From Herbinix sp. (GTDB lineage Bacteria; Bacillota; Clostridia; Lachnospirales; Lachnospiraceae), in contig JAQZBN010000014.1 of assembly GCA_029238935.1 (NCBI GenBank), forward strand, positions 1-64,000: a stretch of 64,000 nucleotides of DNA. The letters are read 5' to 3'. The position numbers and the translations under genes are program-made. The notes under the pieces are model-generated. The model saw only the letters and a program-made list of their open reading frames with translations, did no database searches and was not told the DNA's origin. Of this stretch, positions 54,337 to 63,299 are shown piece by piece; the first letter of the stretch is position 1; every line of letters begins with the position of its first letter.

Positions 54337-56880
54337 TTATTCCAGATAAGATAAATAAATATTTCCTGCTTCCTGGAATAGCTGATTACCGTCTTGTAAT
54401 CCGATTTTTAATGCTGTACCTTTTTGGGGATCAATCACCATGATATTAAACCCATCATATCCATAGATAAGTACGGCTTCTCTATCTCCCGTCATAGCAA
54501 TCACCGGCCTTCCTTCCGATACATAATATAACGCTTGATCTAAAGTTATTCCATCTAATAAAACCGGCGTTTTTTTGCCATAGGTTTTTAACATATCATA
54601 CATTGAGTTGTTTTTCATTGAAAGCTGCTCGAGATTGATCGCAACTCCCTGATAGGATAATAACAATTTAAGGCAGGTTTCTATACTTCGATTATTGGTA
54701 ATGGCCCAATTTAACTTAGTAATATCAATCTCCTTTTTCGTGCCTTTTGCTACACGCTCCCAGACAATCTGCTTATTTTCATTTATTACCGTACCTATCT
54801 TTTGATCCGCTTCTTTTACAGCGTCTCCGGCATTACGGAAGGCTTTGCTTACTCCCCCATAAACATAGGCATAATATAATTCTGTGTTCATCTCTGTTTC
54901 AGGTAGTCGGACGGTAGGATCTTGCGTGATTATTGTATTTACGGCACTATCATACGTAGGAATCTCTTTCATGACAAATCCACTGGGCATGGATAGATAC
55001 ACCTCTGTCAGTGTCAAATCGGTAACCCTGGTAGTAACCTTTAATAAGGATTTATTTGTAATAATTTGATTCATAATATAGTCAGAAGTGGCAGGGTGAT
55101 ACGTTACTATTCCGTCCAGTGTGGATTTTTTTACCCGAGTAAGTTCCACTACATTATCATTTACTTTGATCGCCGTAATATAATATCCAGACTTTTTGTA
55201 ATTCTTTAAGATTTTTTTATCATAAGTTACAATCTCGATCTCACTGAACGGTATAATCTGTCTTCCATCCGGTGAAGTTACTATATCCTTGGGCTTCACA
55301 AAACCGTATATAATATTGGAATCTATCTTATCCAATAACATAATATTATATCCCGAAGGAGCTGTAATCGTCTGCCTTTCCCCTGTTTCAAGATTCATCA
55401 CCAGGATATCCTTTTTTTCCTTCCCTTCCTGATCCTCTTGCCATACAATGGTATTAATATCTTTAATCTCAATTAGATTTTCCTTGGGAATATGATTCGC
55501 AAGTTCTTTTAACTCCCTGGTAATTAGATTATAGGAATACAAACGTTCAAATATATGGAAATAGAAAATATCCATAGAACTCATGTAAGAAAAGTCTCCA
55601 ATGTGTTCCTTTAATGTCTGATAAGGTTCTTCGACTGGAATATAGAGTAATTCCTCTACTCTATTCTCAGCCTTGATATACTCATATAAGACAACTGCAA
55701 CTCTACCCTCATACTGCCCCCGATTGATATAACCATAAACGCAAAAATTAATATTACCTTCTGCATCCATATCAATAATTCGAATCTCATGTTGATCATA
55801 GATATCCCGTATATAATCCGTCTTTTCCTGGGCATAGGAAAAGACGAGTGTCATTTTATTTTCCTCTAGATCATATAGCCATAGCTTTCTTCCTCTTACA
55901 AATGTAATCATCTTTTCATCGTCACTGGAGAGATATGGAACCTTAAAATCAGAGGTGATGCCCAATTTTATCTCGCTTTTTGTCAGACTTATTAAATTTG
56001 CATCAAATAAACTTTCCATATTTCGTTCATAGTTTAGCAGATACATACGGCTTGTCGTATACTTAATTCTATAAAACTCTCGAACAGAATAATATTCTGT
56101 ACTACCGGAAGCGTCTGATTTAACAATATAATTAAGCTCGACGGAGGCAGTGTCTATATAACATTCCCTTATTGTTGGTATCACTTCCGTGATAACTGAC
56201 GGTTTTAAGTTTCCCCAGCTTACTAAATCAAAGCTGGAATTAATATTAACATGTGCGAGCGAAGTATTATCCACATCCGAATCAGGTTCCAGATACTGCA
56301 ATACATTTTGTGCAGTAGACTTTTTTAGTAAAGCCTTATGAAAATCCAAAATAAAATCGAGTTTTTCTTTTACATAAGCATTCTCAAATGGTTTTATGCG
56401 CTGATAAAAATACAACTTCTTACTTTCACTGGTAACTAATGTTACTTTTAGTGCATATTCTTTTTCTTGTGTAAGTTGCGTTTTTATCTTAATACTAGCT
56501 GTTTTAATGTTTTCGTCTTCCTCAAAAACACTTACAGTATCTTCTTCCAATAATGTATTGTCACTAAATTCTCTCAATTCAAATATAAGCTTTTTAATCT
56601 CATTTTCTTTCTGATCAATGACTATTTCCAGCGATTGATCCGGACCTAGCGGTGTAACAGCCTCCCTAATGGTATTGGCATTAAGATTGTTGCTATAACC
56701 ATGCATAAGATTCATAGCCATACCACTGTTTTTGATGGTTACCAGAGGAAAGGTTGCATTCTCCATAATTGTAGTATTATCTACATCGAATACAACCTCC
56801 TTTATATCTCTGCTAAAATAGAAGATAGATGCGATAAAAACACCTATTAATATAATAACCCTGTAAATATATTTTAACAT
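54337..56880 (-). CDS. Large membrane-anchored protein ending in a degenerate C39-like peptidase fold
   Basis: Not recognised as a named family (847 aa). One N-terminal membrane helix (about 5-23) is followed by a beta-rich extracellular region of several hundred residues, some with propeller-like repeats (MITFVRGRKLWLYDLEENKM). The last ~128 residues resemble a C39-type cysteine peptidase: LKLLLSYQG, then AVLIYGYDGFNIMVIDP. The expected catalytic Cys position appears to be S732 (a Cys is at 736) and the His is replaced by E801; the Asp (D817) is kept. It may therefore bind rather than cut peptides. The ribosome binding site is weak. Confidence 0.65.
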   Translation of the reverse strand: MLKYIYRVIILIGVFIASIFYFSRDIKEVVFDVDNTTIMENATFPLVTIKNSGMAMNLMHGYSNNLNANTIREAVTPLGPDQSLEIVIDQKENEIKKLIFELREFSDNTLLEEDTVSVFEEDENIKTASIKIKTQLTQEKEYALKVTLVTSESKKLYFYQRIKPFENAYVKEKLDFILDFHKALLKKSTAQNVLQYLEPDSDVDNTSLAHVNINSSFDLVSWGNLKPSVITEVIPTIRECYIDTASVELNYIVKSDASGSTEYYSVREFYRIKYTTSRMYLLNYERNMESLFDANLISLTKSEIKLGITSDFKVPYLSSDDEKMITFVRGRKLWLYDLEENKMTLVFSYAQEKTDYIRDIYDQHEIRIIDMDAEGNINFCVYGYINRGQYEGRVAVVLYEYIKAENRVEELLYIPVEEPYQTLKEHIGDFSYMSSMDIFYFHIFERLYSYNLITRELKELANHIPKENLIEIKDINTIVWQEDQEGKEKKDILVMNLETGERQTITAPSGYNIMLLDKIDSNIIYGFVKPKDIVTSPDGRQIIPFSEIEIVTYDKKILKNYKKSGYYITAIKVNDNVVELTRVKKSTLDGIVTYHPATSDYIMNQIITNKSLLKVTTRVTDLTLTEVYLSMPSGFVMKEIPTYDSAVNTIITQDPTVRLPETEMNTELYYAYVYGGVSKAFRNAGDAVKEADQKIGTVINENKQIVWERVAKGTKKEIDITKLNWAITNNRSIETCLKLLLSYQGVAINLEQLSMKNNSMYDMLKTYGKKTPVLLDGITLDQALYYVSEGRPVIAMTGDREAVLIYGYDGFNIMVIDPQKGTALKIGLQDGNQLFQEAGNIYLSYLE

Positions 56881-57070
56881 TTATCCAACCAAGCCTTTCT
56901 AGGCGAGTATTTTATAGTAGCTTGTATCTCATTTCATTCTTTTTATTTTACCATAGATTGCATATTTTTCATACAACGATTCCGAACAATTTATATTTTA
57001 ATAGTTTTCTGGTAATATCACAACTGAAGAATTCTTAATTTTATATTAATAATATAATGAACGTAATTTC

Positions 57071-57097
57071 ACATTCGATGGATTCATGCATATATTA
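57071..57097 (+). promoter_or_regulatory. Possible sigma-K promoter of the repeat protein
   Basis: AC, a 16-bp spacer, and CATATATTA, a full match to the sigma-K -10 CATANNNTA. It lies 30 bp upstream of the ATG. Sigma-K drives late mother-cell coat genes. Confidence 0.45.
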
Positions 57098-57126
57098 ATT
57101 ACAAAAAATGTTTTAGGAGCACTCAA

Positions 57127-59580
57127 ATGCCAAATGAAAACTTATACCCCTCAAATGGTAGTTCAGTACAAAGTACTCAAAAGAATGATTCTAATCAACA
57201 GTACAGCAATCCTTCGAGCATGAATGGTACCAGAGGCCAATACAGGGTGCCAAATTACAATACCATTCACTCAGCAACCACTACACCAAATGGTGCAGCA
57301 AATACAAATACCCCTGGCCAAATGGCTCCCGGACAAATGAATAGAACTCCCGGCACCAATAGTGGTACTACCCCTATGAGAACGATGCCTAGCAACGGAA
57401 TGACAACTCCTCCAAGTACCACTCCAACTCCCGGTCCCGGTATGACGACTCCTCCTCGTACCACTCCGACTCCTGGCTCTGGTATGACAACTCCTCCAAG
57501 TACCACTCCAACTCCCGGTCCTGGTATGATGACTCCTCCTCGTACCACTCCGACTCCTGGCTCTGGTATGACAACTCCTCCAAGTACCACTCCGACTCCT
57601 GGTCCCGGTATGATGACTCCTCCTCGTACCACTCCGACTCCTGGCTCTGGTATGACAACTCCTCCAAGTACCACTCCAACTCCTGGTCCCGGTATGATGA
57701 CTCCTCCTCGTACCACTCCGACTCCTGGTCCCGGTATGACGACTCCTCCTCGTACCACTCCGACTCCTGCTCCCGGTATGACGACTCCTCCTCGTATCAC
57801 TCCGACTCCTGGTCCCGGTATGACGACTCCTCCTCGTACCACTCCAACTCCTGGTCCCGGTATGACGACTCCTCCTCGTACCACTCCAACTCCTGGCTCC
57901 GGTATGATGACTCCTCCAAGTGCAACTCCGACTCCTGGCTCTGGTATGATGACTCCTCCTCGTACCACTCCGACTCCTGGCTCCGGTATGACGATGCCTC
58001 CTCGTACCACCCCGACTCCTGGCTCCGGTATGACGATGCCTCCTCGTACCACTCCGACTCCTGGCTCTGGTATGATGACTCCTCCGAGTACCACTCCGAC
58101 TCCTGGCTCTGGATTAACTACTCCTCCTAGTGGAACACCAATGCCTGGCAGTGGTACTACTATGCCTCCAATGGGTGCACCATCCGGTGGAATGGAAAAC
58201 CAGATGCCCGGTTCTACCCCAATACCGGGTACAGGAGATTCGAACGGTAACTCTGGTTTTGGCGGCAGTATCGGTGGCGGTATTCAGGGCGGTTCCGGTT
58301 CAGGTAACGGTTCAACGGTTCCTCCAGTTAGTGGTTCAAATCTTTCAAACGGCATGACAGCTCCTTCCAGAGGCGGTTCTAGTGGCAGCGGCAGTATGAG
58401 AATGCCTCAAACGGATATGATGCCTCAAACCGGTACCATGCCTCAAAACAGCATGATGCCTCAAAATGGTATGATGCCTCAAACCGGTACCATGCCTCAG
58501 AACGGTATGATGCCTCAAACCGGTATGATGCCTCATACCGGTACCATGCCTCAGAACGGTATGATGCCTCAAACCGGCATGATGCCTCAAACAGGTACCA
58601 TGCCTCAAACCGGTACGATGCCTCAAACTGGTATGATGCCTCAAACCGGTACCATGCCTCAAACTGGTATGATGCCTCAAACTGGTATGATGCCTCAAAC
58701 TGGTATGATGCCTCAAACTGGTACGATGCCTCAAACTGGTACGATGCCTCAAACTGGTATGATGCCTCAAACTGGTATGATGCCTCAAACTGGTATGATG
58801 CCTCAAACTGGTACGATGCCTCAAACTGGTATGATGCCTCAAACTGGTATGATGCCTCAAACCGGCATGATGCCTAGAACTGGTATGATGCCTCAAACTG
58901 GTACGATGCCTCAAACCGGCATGATGCCAAGAACAGGTACCATGCCTCCACAGATGAATGGTGGAATGCAAAATAACGGTATGATGATGCCTCCATCTCA
59001 AGGTGGTATCACAATGCCTTGGATGAACAATGGTATGAACGTTCCATATATCAATAATGGCGTCGCTCCTAATACCGGAAGAATTCCGAGTGGTATGGGA
59101 TATCCATATCCAAGCGATTATATGAATTATGAACTTCCATACTTTATGAATAATTCATCCCCTTACAATATGCCTATGGGCGTTCCGTTATTCCCTCTGT
59201 ACGGTTATGACAACAGCCAGGATCTCGACAGAGATATGGAATACTTCCAACAACTATATCCAAAGACTTTAAAATCCATACAAAACGAGGTCAATAATGA
59301 GTGTGATAAATTAGAGTATGATGGTAGCGTAATGTTCGATGAATATCCTGACAGAATCGCCATCGATCGTATCGTTGATCGAATTCTTGAAAGATTGGGC
59401 CAAATCAGTGAAGATGCCAAATTAGAGGCTAATAGCATCTATAACGATTATGACTATGACTATGATTACGATCGTCGTAGACGCAATAATATCAACTTCA
59501 GAGATATTATTGCTATCCTCTTGTTAAATGAATTCTTTAACCGTAGGAGACGCCATCGCAGAAGAAGACGTTTGTATTAA
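57127..59580 (+). CDS. Large tandem-repeat protein, probably spore coat or exosporium
   Basis: An 817-aa protein without a signal peptide. After a Ser/Asn/Gln-rich start come 18 units of 14 residues (pattern MTTPPRTTPTPGPG; 57400-58155), a Gly/Ser-rich linker, then 30 units of six residues (MPQTGM/T; 58402-58941), and a Met/Pro/Tyr-rich stretch. The C-terminal ~130 residues look folded: YPKTLKSIQNEVNNECDKL, YPDRIAIDRIVDRILERLG, then alternating Asp/Tyr and an Arg-rich end (RRRRHRRRRRLY). The order, lack of signal and a sigma-K-like promoter suggest a coat protein; no catalytic motif is visible. AGGAG precedes the ATG. Confidence 0.8.
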   Translation: MPNENLYPSNGSSVQSTQKNDSNQQYSNPSSMNGTRGQYRVPNYNTIHSATTTPNGAANTNTPGQMAPGQMNRTPGTNSGTTPMRTMPSNGMTTPPSTTPTPGPGMTTPPRTTPTPGSGMTTPPSTTPTPGPGMMTPPRTTPTPGSGMTTPPSTTPTPGPGMMTPPRTTPTPGSGMTTPPSTTPTPGPGMMTPPRTTPTPGPGMTTPPRTTPTPAPGMTTPPRITPTPGPGMTTPPRTTPTPGPGMTTPPRTTPTPGSGMMTPPSATPTPGSGMMTPPRTTPTPGSGMTMPPRTTPTPGSGMTMPPRTTPTPGSGMMTPPSTTPTPGSGLTTPPSGTPMPGSGTTMPPMGAPSGGMENQMPGSTPIPGTGDSNGNSGFGGSIGGGIQGGSGSGNGSTVPPVSGSNLSNGMTAPSRGGSSGSGSMRMPQTDMMPQTGTMPQNSMMPQNGMMPQTGTMPQNGMMPQTGMMPHTGTMPQNGMMPQTGMMPQTGTMPQTGTMPQTGMMPQTGTMPQTGMMPQTGMMPQTGMMPQTGTMPQTGTMPQTGMMPQTGMMPQTGMMPQTGTMPQTGMMPQTGMMPQTGMMPRTGMMPQTGTMPQTGMMPRTGTMPPQMNGGMQNNGMMMPPSQGGITMPWMNNGMNVPYINNGVAPNTGRIPSGMGYPYPSDYMNYELPYFMNNSSPYNMPMGVPLFPLYGYDNSQDLDRDMEYFQQLYPKTLKSIQNEVNNECDKLEYDGSVMFDEYPDRIAIDRIVDRILERLGQISEDAKLEANSIYNDYDYDYDYDRRRRNNINFRDIIAILLLNEFFNRRRRHRRRRRLY
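57400..58155 (+). repeat. 18 x 42-bp coding tandem repeat
   Basis: Eighteen in-frame 42-bp units encoding the 14-residue PPxTTPTPGxG block. Alternating Pro and Ser at one position and Ser/Arg at another show that units were duplicated in pairs (for example PPSTT...GPG then PPRTT...GSG). Confidence 0.95.
58402..58941 (+). repeat. 30 x 18-bp coding tandem repeat
   Basis: Thirty in-frame 18-bp units encoding MPQTGM or MPQTGT, with a few N, H, R or S variants mostly near the ends. The nearly uniform centre points to recent expansion. Confidence 0.95.
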
Positions 59581-59651
59581 ACCATGCTTTACCATCTTTT
59601 AAACTAATTTTACTATTACCAGAGAGATTGGTTTTTAAATAATTATACAAT

Positions 59652-59687
59652 AACAAAAGGCTGTATCGGAAGGTACAGCCTTTTGTT
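59652..59687. terminator. Bidirectional terminator after the repeat-protein gene
   Basis: A perfect 14-bp stem AACAAAAGGCTGTA / TACAGCCTTTTGTT with an 8-nt loop between convergent genes ending at 59580 and 59697. Confidence 0.8.
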
Positions 59688-59696
59688 ACTCCATTG

Positions 59697-60509
59697 TTAC
59701 CAGCTTTGATTTAAAATCGGAGTTGCAAGATAAACTGTCGTTTTATCCGCACTTTCATCATAAGTGATTGCTATTTGAATATTTACTTTATTACCTGCAG
59801 AAACAATATATTCCTTAATCATACCAGTATAAGCATAAGCCGTATAAACATTTCCTTCTTCATACTCAATGGCTGTTTCTCCCTGAAGCTCATGGATCAT
59901 ATCATTAGCCATCTCTCTTTTCTGTTCTGTGTCAATACGACCCAAATAACTTCCAGTATATTGCATTGTAATCTGTGTCTTACCTACACCTATTTTATTA
60001 AGAGCTTTCTCAATCAGTTGTTTGTAATGCTCCACACTTTCAATACTTTTCTTTATATTTAATTTGACGATGATATAGTGTCTCATCTTAATATAATTAT
60101 CTTCTTTTTGCTCCATGCTTACCACTTTTAGTTCTGTGGAAGCACTTTTTGCATCCTTTTGAAAGGAATATTCACTTCTGTTATTTTCTTTTGAAACCGT
60201 AATTTCCTTATCTACTTCAAGACCGATCGTCTCTGCAAGATAATAGATTAATTCCTTCTTATCAGATTCACTTAGGAATTCCTTTTCATATTCAGTAATT
60301 AATTCGATATTACTTTGCATCTCTTCTGCATTTGTTTTAACGAAAGCTTCTGTAATAACAAAATCCTTATGGAACATTTTATTTACAAACATCTGTGTAC
60401 CAACAGCCAACCATAGTACAACAACGATATACGCGGTAACTTTTGTTCTTTTGTATGAAAGAATTTGCTTTAATGTATCAGCAAAAGAGTATCTTCCTTT
60501 ATTTCCCAT
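59697..60509 (-). CDS. YwmB-like family protein
   Basis: A 270-aa protein with an N-terminal membrane helix (about 28-45, VTAYIVVVLWLAVGTQMF) and an extracytoplasmic domain. The mid section TQITMQYTGSYLGRI and the ending QIAITYDESADKTTVYLATP fit the YwmB (TATA-box-binding-like fold) family of Firmicutes. YwmB function is unknown, and a cell-envelope role is assumed from its export. GGAGG precedes the ATG at 60509; a TTG five codons earlier overlaps that site and is rejected. Confidence 0.55.
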   Translation of the reverse strand: MGNKGRYSFADTLKQILSYKRTKVTAYIVVVLWLAVGTQMFVNKMFHKDFVITEAFVKTNAEEMQSNIELITEYEKEFLSESDKKELIYYLAETIGLEVDKEITVSKENNRSEYSFQKDAKSASTELKVVSMEQKEDNYIKMRHYIIVKLNIKKSIESVEHYKQLIEKALNKIGVGKTQITMQYTGSYLGRIDTEQKREMANDMIHELQGETAIEYEEGNVYTAYAYTGMIKEYIVSAGNKVNIQIAITYDESADKTTVYLATPILNQSW

Positions 60510-60660
60510 TACATCAACCTCCAAATAGGTAGTTTAAGTTCTTTTATGATTCTTTCCCAGATTTAAAAGATTATTCTCTTATTTCCTATCCCTGATGAGA
60601 CTTTCGTGATATAATGAGTAAAATATTCCAATTGATAGCTGTCTTAAGGAGGTTAACTCT

Positions 60661-61167
60661 ATGTCAGATTTACATATATACCGCAGACGATTTATTCCCG
60701 AAGAACTGGTTCATTTAAAAGATGATATTATAATAAAACATGATAATAATTTGATGATTACCATGTGGTCAGCCCTACATCCCCGTAAAGATATTGCCAA
60801 AGGCGTATCCGCGTATTACATGGATCTCGGCATTAAAGTAAGTAAAGTTTATAACAGCCTTGGAGATATTGTTTATTGGTATTGTGATATCATCCACACC
60901 AAGAAACTTCCCGATGATCAGAACACCATTGTTTTCGAGGATCTACTGGTTGATGTGATTCTATATGAGAACGGATCGATTAAAGTGATGGATTTAGATG
61001 AATTGGCAGAAGCCTTTGATCAGAAGAAAATAACGGAAAGTACAATAAAGGATGCCTTACGAACCCTTGATACATTACTCAGAATAATATATCAAGGAAA
61101 GTTTGGCATCCTCATGGATCCTATTAATAATGCGGAAGCAGATTATTATTCCTCTTCCAACATTTGA
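60661..61167 (+). CDS. DUF402-family protein, possible nucleoside phosphatase
   Basis: A 168-aa cytoplasmic protein. The DUF402 pattern is VYWYCDIIHT, then FEDLLVDVILYENGSIKVMD and LDELAEAFD. The family includes nucleoside di-/triphosphatases of staphylococci and streptococci, so a phosphatase role is possible; the substrate is unknown. AAGGAGG precedes the ATG. Its 3' end overlaps rpiB by 22 bp on the opposite strand. Confidence 0.7.
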   Translation: MSDLHIYRRRFIPEELVHLKDDIIIKHDNNLMITMWSALHPRKDIAKGVSAYYMDLGIKVSKVYNSLGDIVYWYCDIIHTKKLPDDQNTIVFEDLLVDVILYENGSIKVMDLDELAEAFDQKKITESTIKDALRTLDTLLRIIYQGKFGILMDPINNAEADYYSSSNI

Positions 61168-61577
61168 ATTCTACGGATATGTCTGTCATCCTTCGAAAAA
61201 TCGGTATTTAAAAAAGTATCAACAATTTTAAGAGCATGACCCACTCCGACTACTCTTGCTCCAATCGCTAGAACATTAGCATCATTGTGTAATCTCGTTG
61301 CTTCCGCACTAAAACAGTCATGACATAACGCTGCGCGGATACCCTTCATTTTATTTGCTGCTATGGAGATCCCAATCCCTGTTCCGCAGATAAGAATTCC
61401 TTTCTCGCATTCCTTACTTTGTATTGCTTTACCAACTTTCTTAGCAAACTCGGGATAATCACTAGTAGTAACCTCGCCGCAGCCAAAATCTTTATATTCT
61501 ATATGATTCGCTTCCAGATATTCAATAATTGCCTTCTTTAATGCATATCCTGTATGGTCATTTCCAATTGCTATCAT
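61146..61577 (-). CDS. rpiB: Ribose-5-phosphate isomerase B
   Basis: Interconverts ribose and ribulose 5-phosphate; 143 aa. Motifs are GNDHTGYALK at the start, FGCGEVTTSDYP, the catalytic Cys in AALCHDCFSA, and the phosphate loop ICGTGIGISIAANK. The ATG at 61577 follows GGAGG; a TTG five codons earlier is part of that site. It follows the phosphatase gene, matching the ywlC-ywlE-ywlF order of B. subtilis. Confidence 0.93.
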   Translation of the reverse strand: MIAIGNDHTGYALKKAIIEYLEANHIEYKDFGCGEVTTSDYPEFAKKVGKAIQSKECEKGILICGTGIGISIAANKMKGIRAALCHDCFSAEATRLHNDANVLAIGARVVGVGHALKIVDTFLNTDFSKDDRHIRRIQMLEEE

Positions 61578-61595
61578 ATTTAATTCCTCCAATCA

Positions 61596-62045
61596 TTAGT
61601 CTTCATGTAATTTATATACTGTTTTCTTAACCAGACGTGCTAACTCTATATAACATTCCTCGTAATCAATCAAAGATCCGCCATATGGATCAACTACATC
61701 TCCCATTTCACCAGCAAACTCTTTGATCGTAAATACATTGATGGCATTCTGGTAAGTATCGATTACCTTTTTCTTTTGGTTTGCTGTCATAGTTAAAATT
61801 AAGGTATTCTCATCAATATCTGAGGTTTTTAAACCCTTTGATACATGGTTGCTTAATTCCAGATCATGTTTTTTTAGGACTACATCTGCCTTCGGATTAA
61901 TTGGCTCTCCGAATAAAACCACCAATCCTCTTGATATTATTTTCATTTCACTGATCTTTTCAAGGCTTTTATAGATTGCTTCGGCCATAGGACTCCTGCA
62001 GGTGTTCCCCGTACATACAAATATAAGCTTATGATACTTCTCCAT
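61596..62045 (-). CDS. Low-molecular-weight protein-tyrosine phosphatase (YwlE/ArsC-like)
   Basis: Phosphatase of 149 aa with the P-loop CTGNTCRS (C-x5-R-S) at the start and the general-acid Asp in VVDPYGG. YwlE of B. subtilis is an arginine phosphatase acting on McsB targets; tyrosine phosphatase is the alternative. The Thr after CTGN (CTGNTCR) is the residue linked to arginine-phosphate specificity in YwlE, which favours that role, by inference. The ATG at 62045 follows AGGAGG; a TTG seven codons earlier is rejected. The rpiB gene starts 19 bp after its stop codon. Confidence 0.85.
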   Translation of the reverse strand: MEKYHKLIFVCTGNTCRSPMAEAIYKSLEKISEMKIISRGLVVLFGEPINPKADVVLKKHDLELSNHVSKGLKTSDIDENTLILTMTANQKKKVIDTYQNAINVFTIKEFAGEMGDVVDPYGGSLIDYEECYIELARLVKKTVYKLHED

Positions 62046-62087
62046 GCTCTTCCTCCTAAAGTCCAACTTAATAATAAACGAAATTCA

Positions 62088-63155
62088 TTAAGATAATTTA
62101 TTGATATGGTAGCCCGCTGCTTTCAACAAACGGTTCATAATTGCCTGTCCTAAACGGTTATCTCCAAAACTTTCTGAATAAATATATTCTGCGTGTAAGG
62201 TATCAAACTCCCGTAATATATCAAAGAGGCCAGCAGCTATTGTTGCCTCATCTTTTCTTGATCCAATCACTTTTACAACACCAGAAGGATAGGATGATTT
62301 TGTTTCCTCGGTTGCTATAATACCTACGACATGGCCGTTATCTACTTTCTCTTTCGTTACTTTATTAATTTCATTGATTACTGTATTGGTATCACCTTCA
62401 TAAATAGTAAGGCTTCCTTCGGGAGCATAATGACGATATTTCATACCCGGTGCCTTGGGTTTAAAGTCATGATCCATCTTTGGAGCAAGAATTGTCGGAT
62501 CAATTTCTACTTCTCCGATCACATTTGAAAGCATCTGTTGTGTGATACAACCCGGTCTTAGGATCATGGGTTTTTCTCCGGTCAAGTCTATAATCGTTGA
62601 TTCCAACCCCAAAGTGGCTTTACCTCCATCAATGATCATATCAACTTTTCCCGATAAATCCTCAATCACATGTTCCGCCTTCGTTGGACTTGGCTTACCA
62701 GACCGATTTGCACTAGGTGCAGCTACAAATATGCCGGATAGCTCAATCAGCTCTCTGGCAATTTTATTTGCCGGAAGCCTGATAGCAACAGTATCAAGGC
62801 CGCCGGTTGTACCATAAGGTACGCATTCTTTTTTCTTTAAGATAATAGTCAGGGGTCCTGGCCAAAAAACCTCAGCCAATTTATAAGCTGTCTCTGGTAT
62901 GTCCTTTGCCAGTTGATTTATATCCATCTTATTTGCAATATGAACAATCAATGGATTATCAGAAGGTCTTCCTTTTGCCTCATATATTTTGCCTGCAGCT
63001 AACTCCTCCAAGGCGTTGGCACCTAGCCCATATACTGTTTCAGTGGGGAAAGCAACCAACCCCCCCGACTTCAATATATTAGCTGCTTGCAACAGTTCTT
63101 CTGGATCAAACTCATCTGCATCTATTTTTTTTATCTCTGTGTGCATATTTTGCAT
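62088..63155 (-). CDS. Threonylcarbamoyl-AMP synthase (Sua5/YwlC)
   Basis: Makes threonylcarbamoyl-AMP for the t6A modification of ANN-reading tRNAs. The N-terminal YrdC domain has AFPTETVYGLGANA, YEAKGRPSDNPL, VAIRLP and SGKPSPTKAEHV; the C-terminal Sua5 domain includes APGMKYRHYAPEG. The 355-aa form begins at the ATG at 63155, set by AAGGAG; the frame is open 22 codons further with no ribosome binding site. It heads the run with the phosphatase and rpiB. Confidence 0.92.
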   Translation of the reverse strand: MQNMHTEIKKIDADEFDPEELLQAANILKSGGLVAFPTETVYGLGANALEELAAGKIYEAKGRPSDNPLIVHIANKMDINQLAKDIPETAYKLAEVFWPGPLTIILKKKECVPYGTTGGLDTVAIRLPANKIARELIELSGIFVAAPSANRSGKPSPTKAEHVIEDLSGKVDMIIDGGKATLGLESTIIDLTGEKPMILRPGCITQQMLSNVIGEVEIDPTILAPKMDHDFKPKAPGMKYRHYAPEGSLTIYEGDTNTVINEINKVTKEKVDNGHVVGIIATEETKSSYPSGVVKVIGSRKDEATIAAGLFDILREFDTLHAEYIYSESFGDNRLGQAIMNRLLKAAGYHINKLS

Positions 63156-63299
63156 TTTTCTTTTCTCCTTGCGGCTTACTAAACGCCGATCCACATAGGT
63201 CCTTACGACAGACATGATCATAGGATCTGTTCCATATACTCACTAAGCCTTTATTATAACATGGATATCTATTAAAATCCATACCTCGTGAAGTTTTTA

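Noticed and set aside
57267-58094. Long minus-strand open frame (275 codons) across the repeat protein, and similar frames at 57389-57679 and 58345-59001
   Set aside because: They are antisense echoes of the tandem repeats: the 42-bp and 18-bp periods keep every frame open. No ribosome binding site precedes them and they are not conserved-looking proteins.
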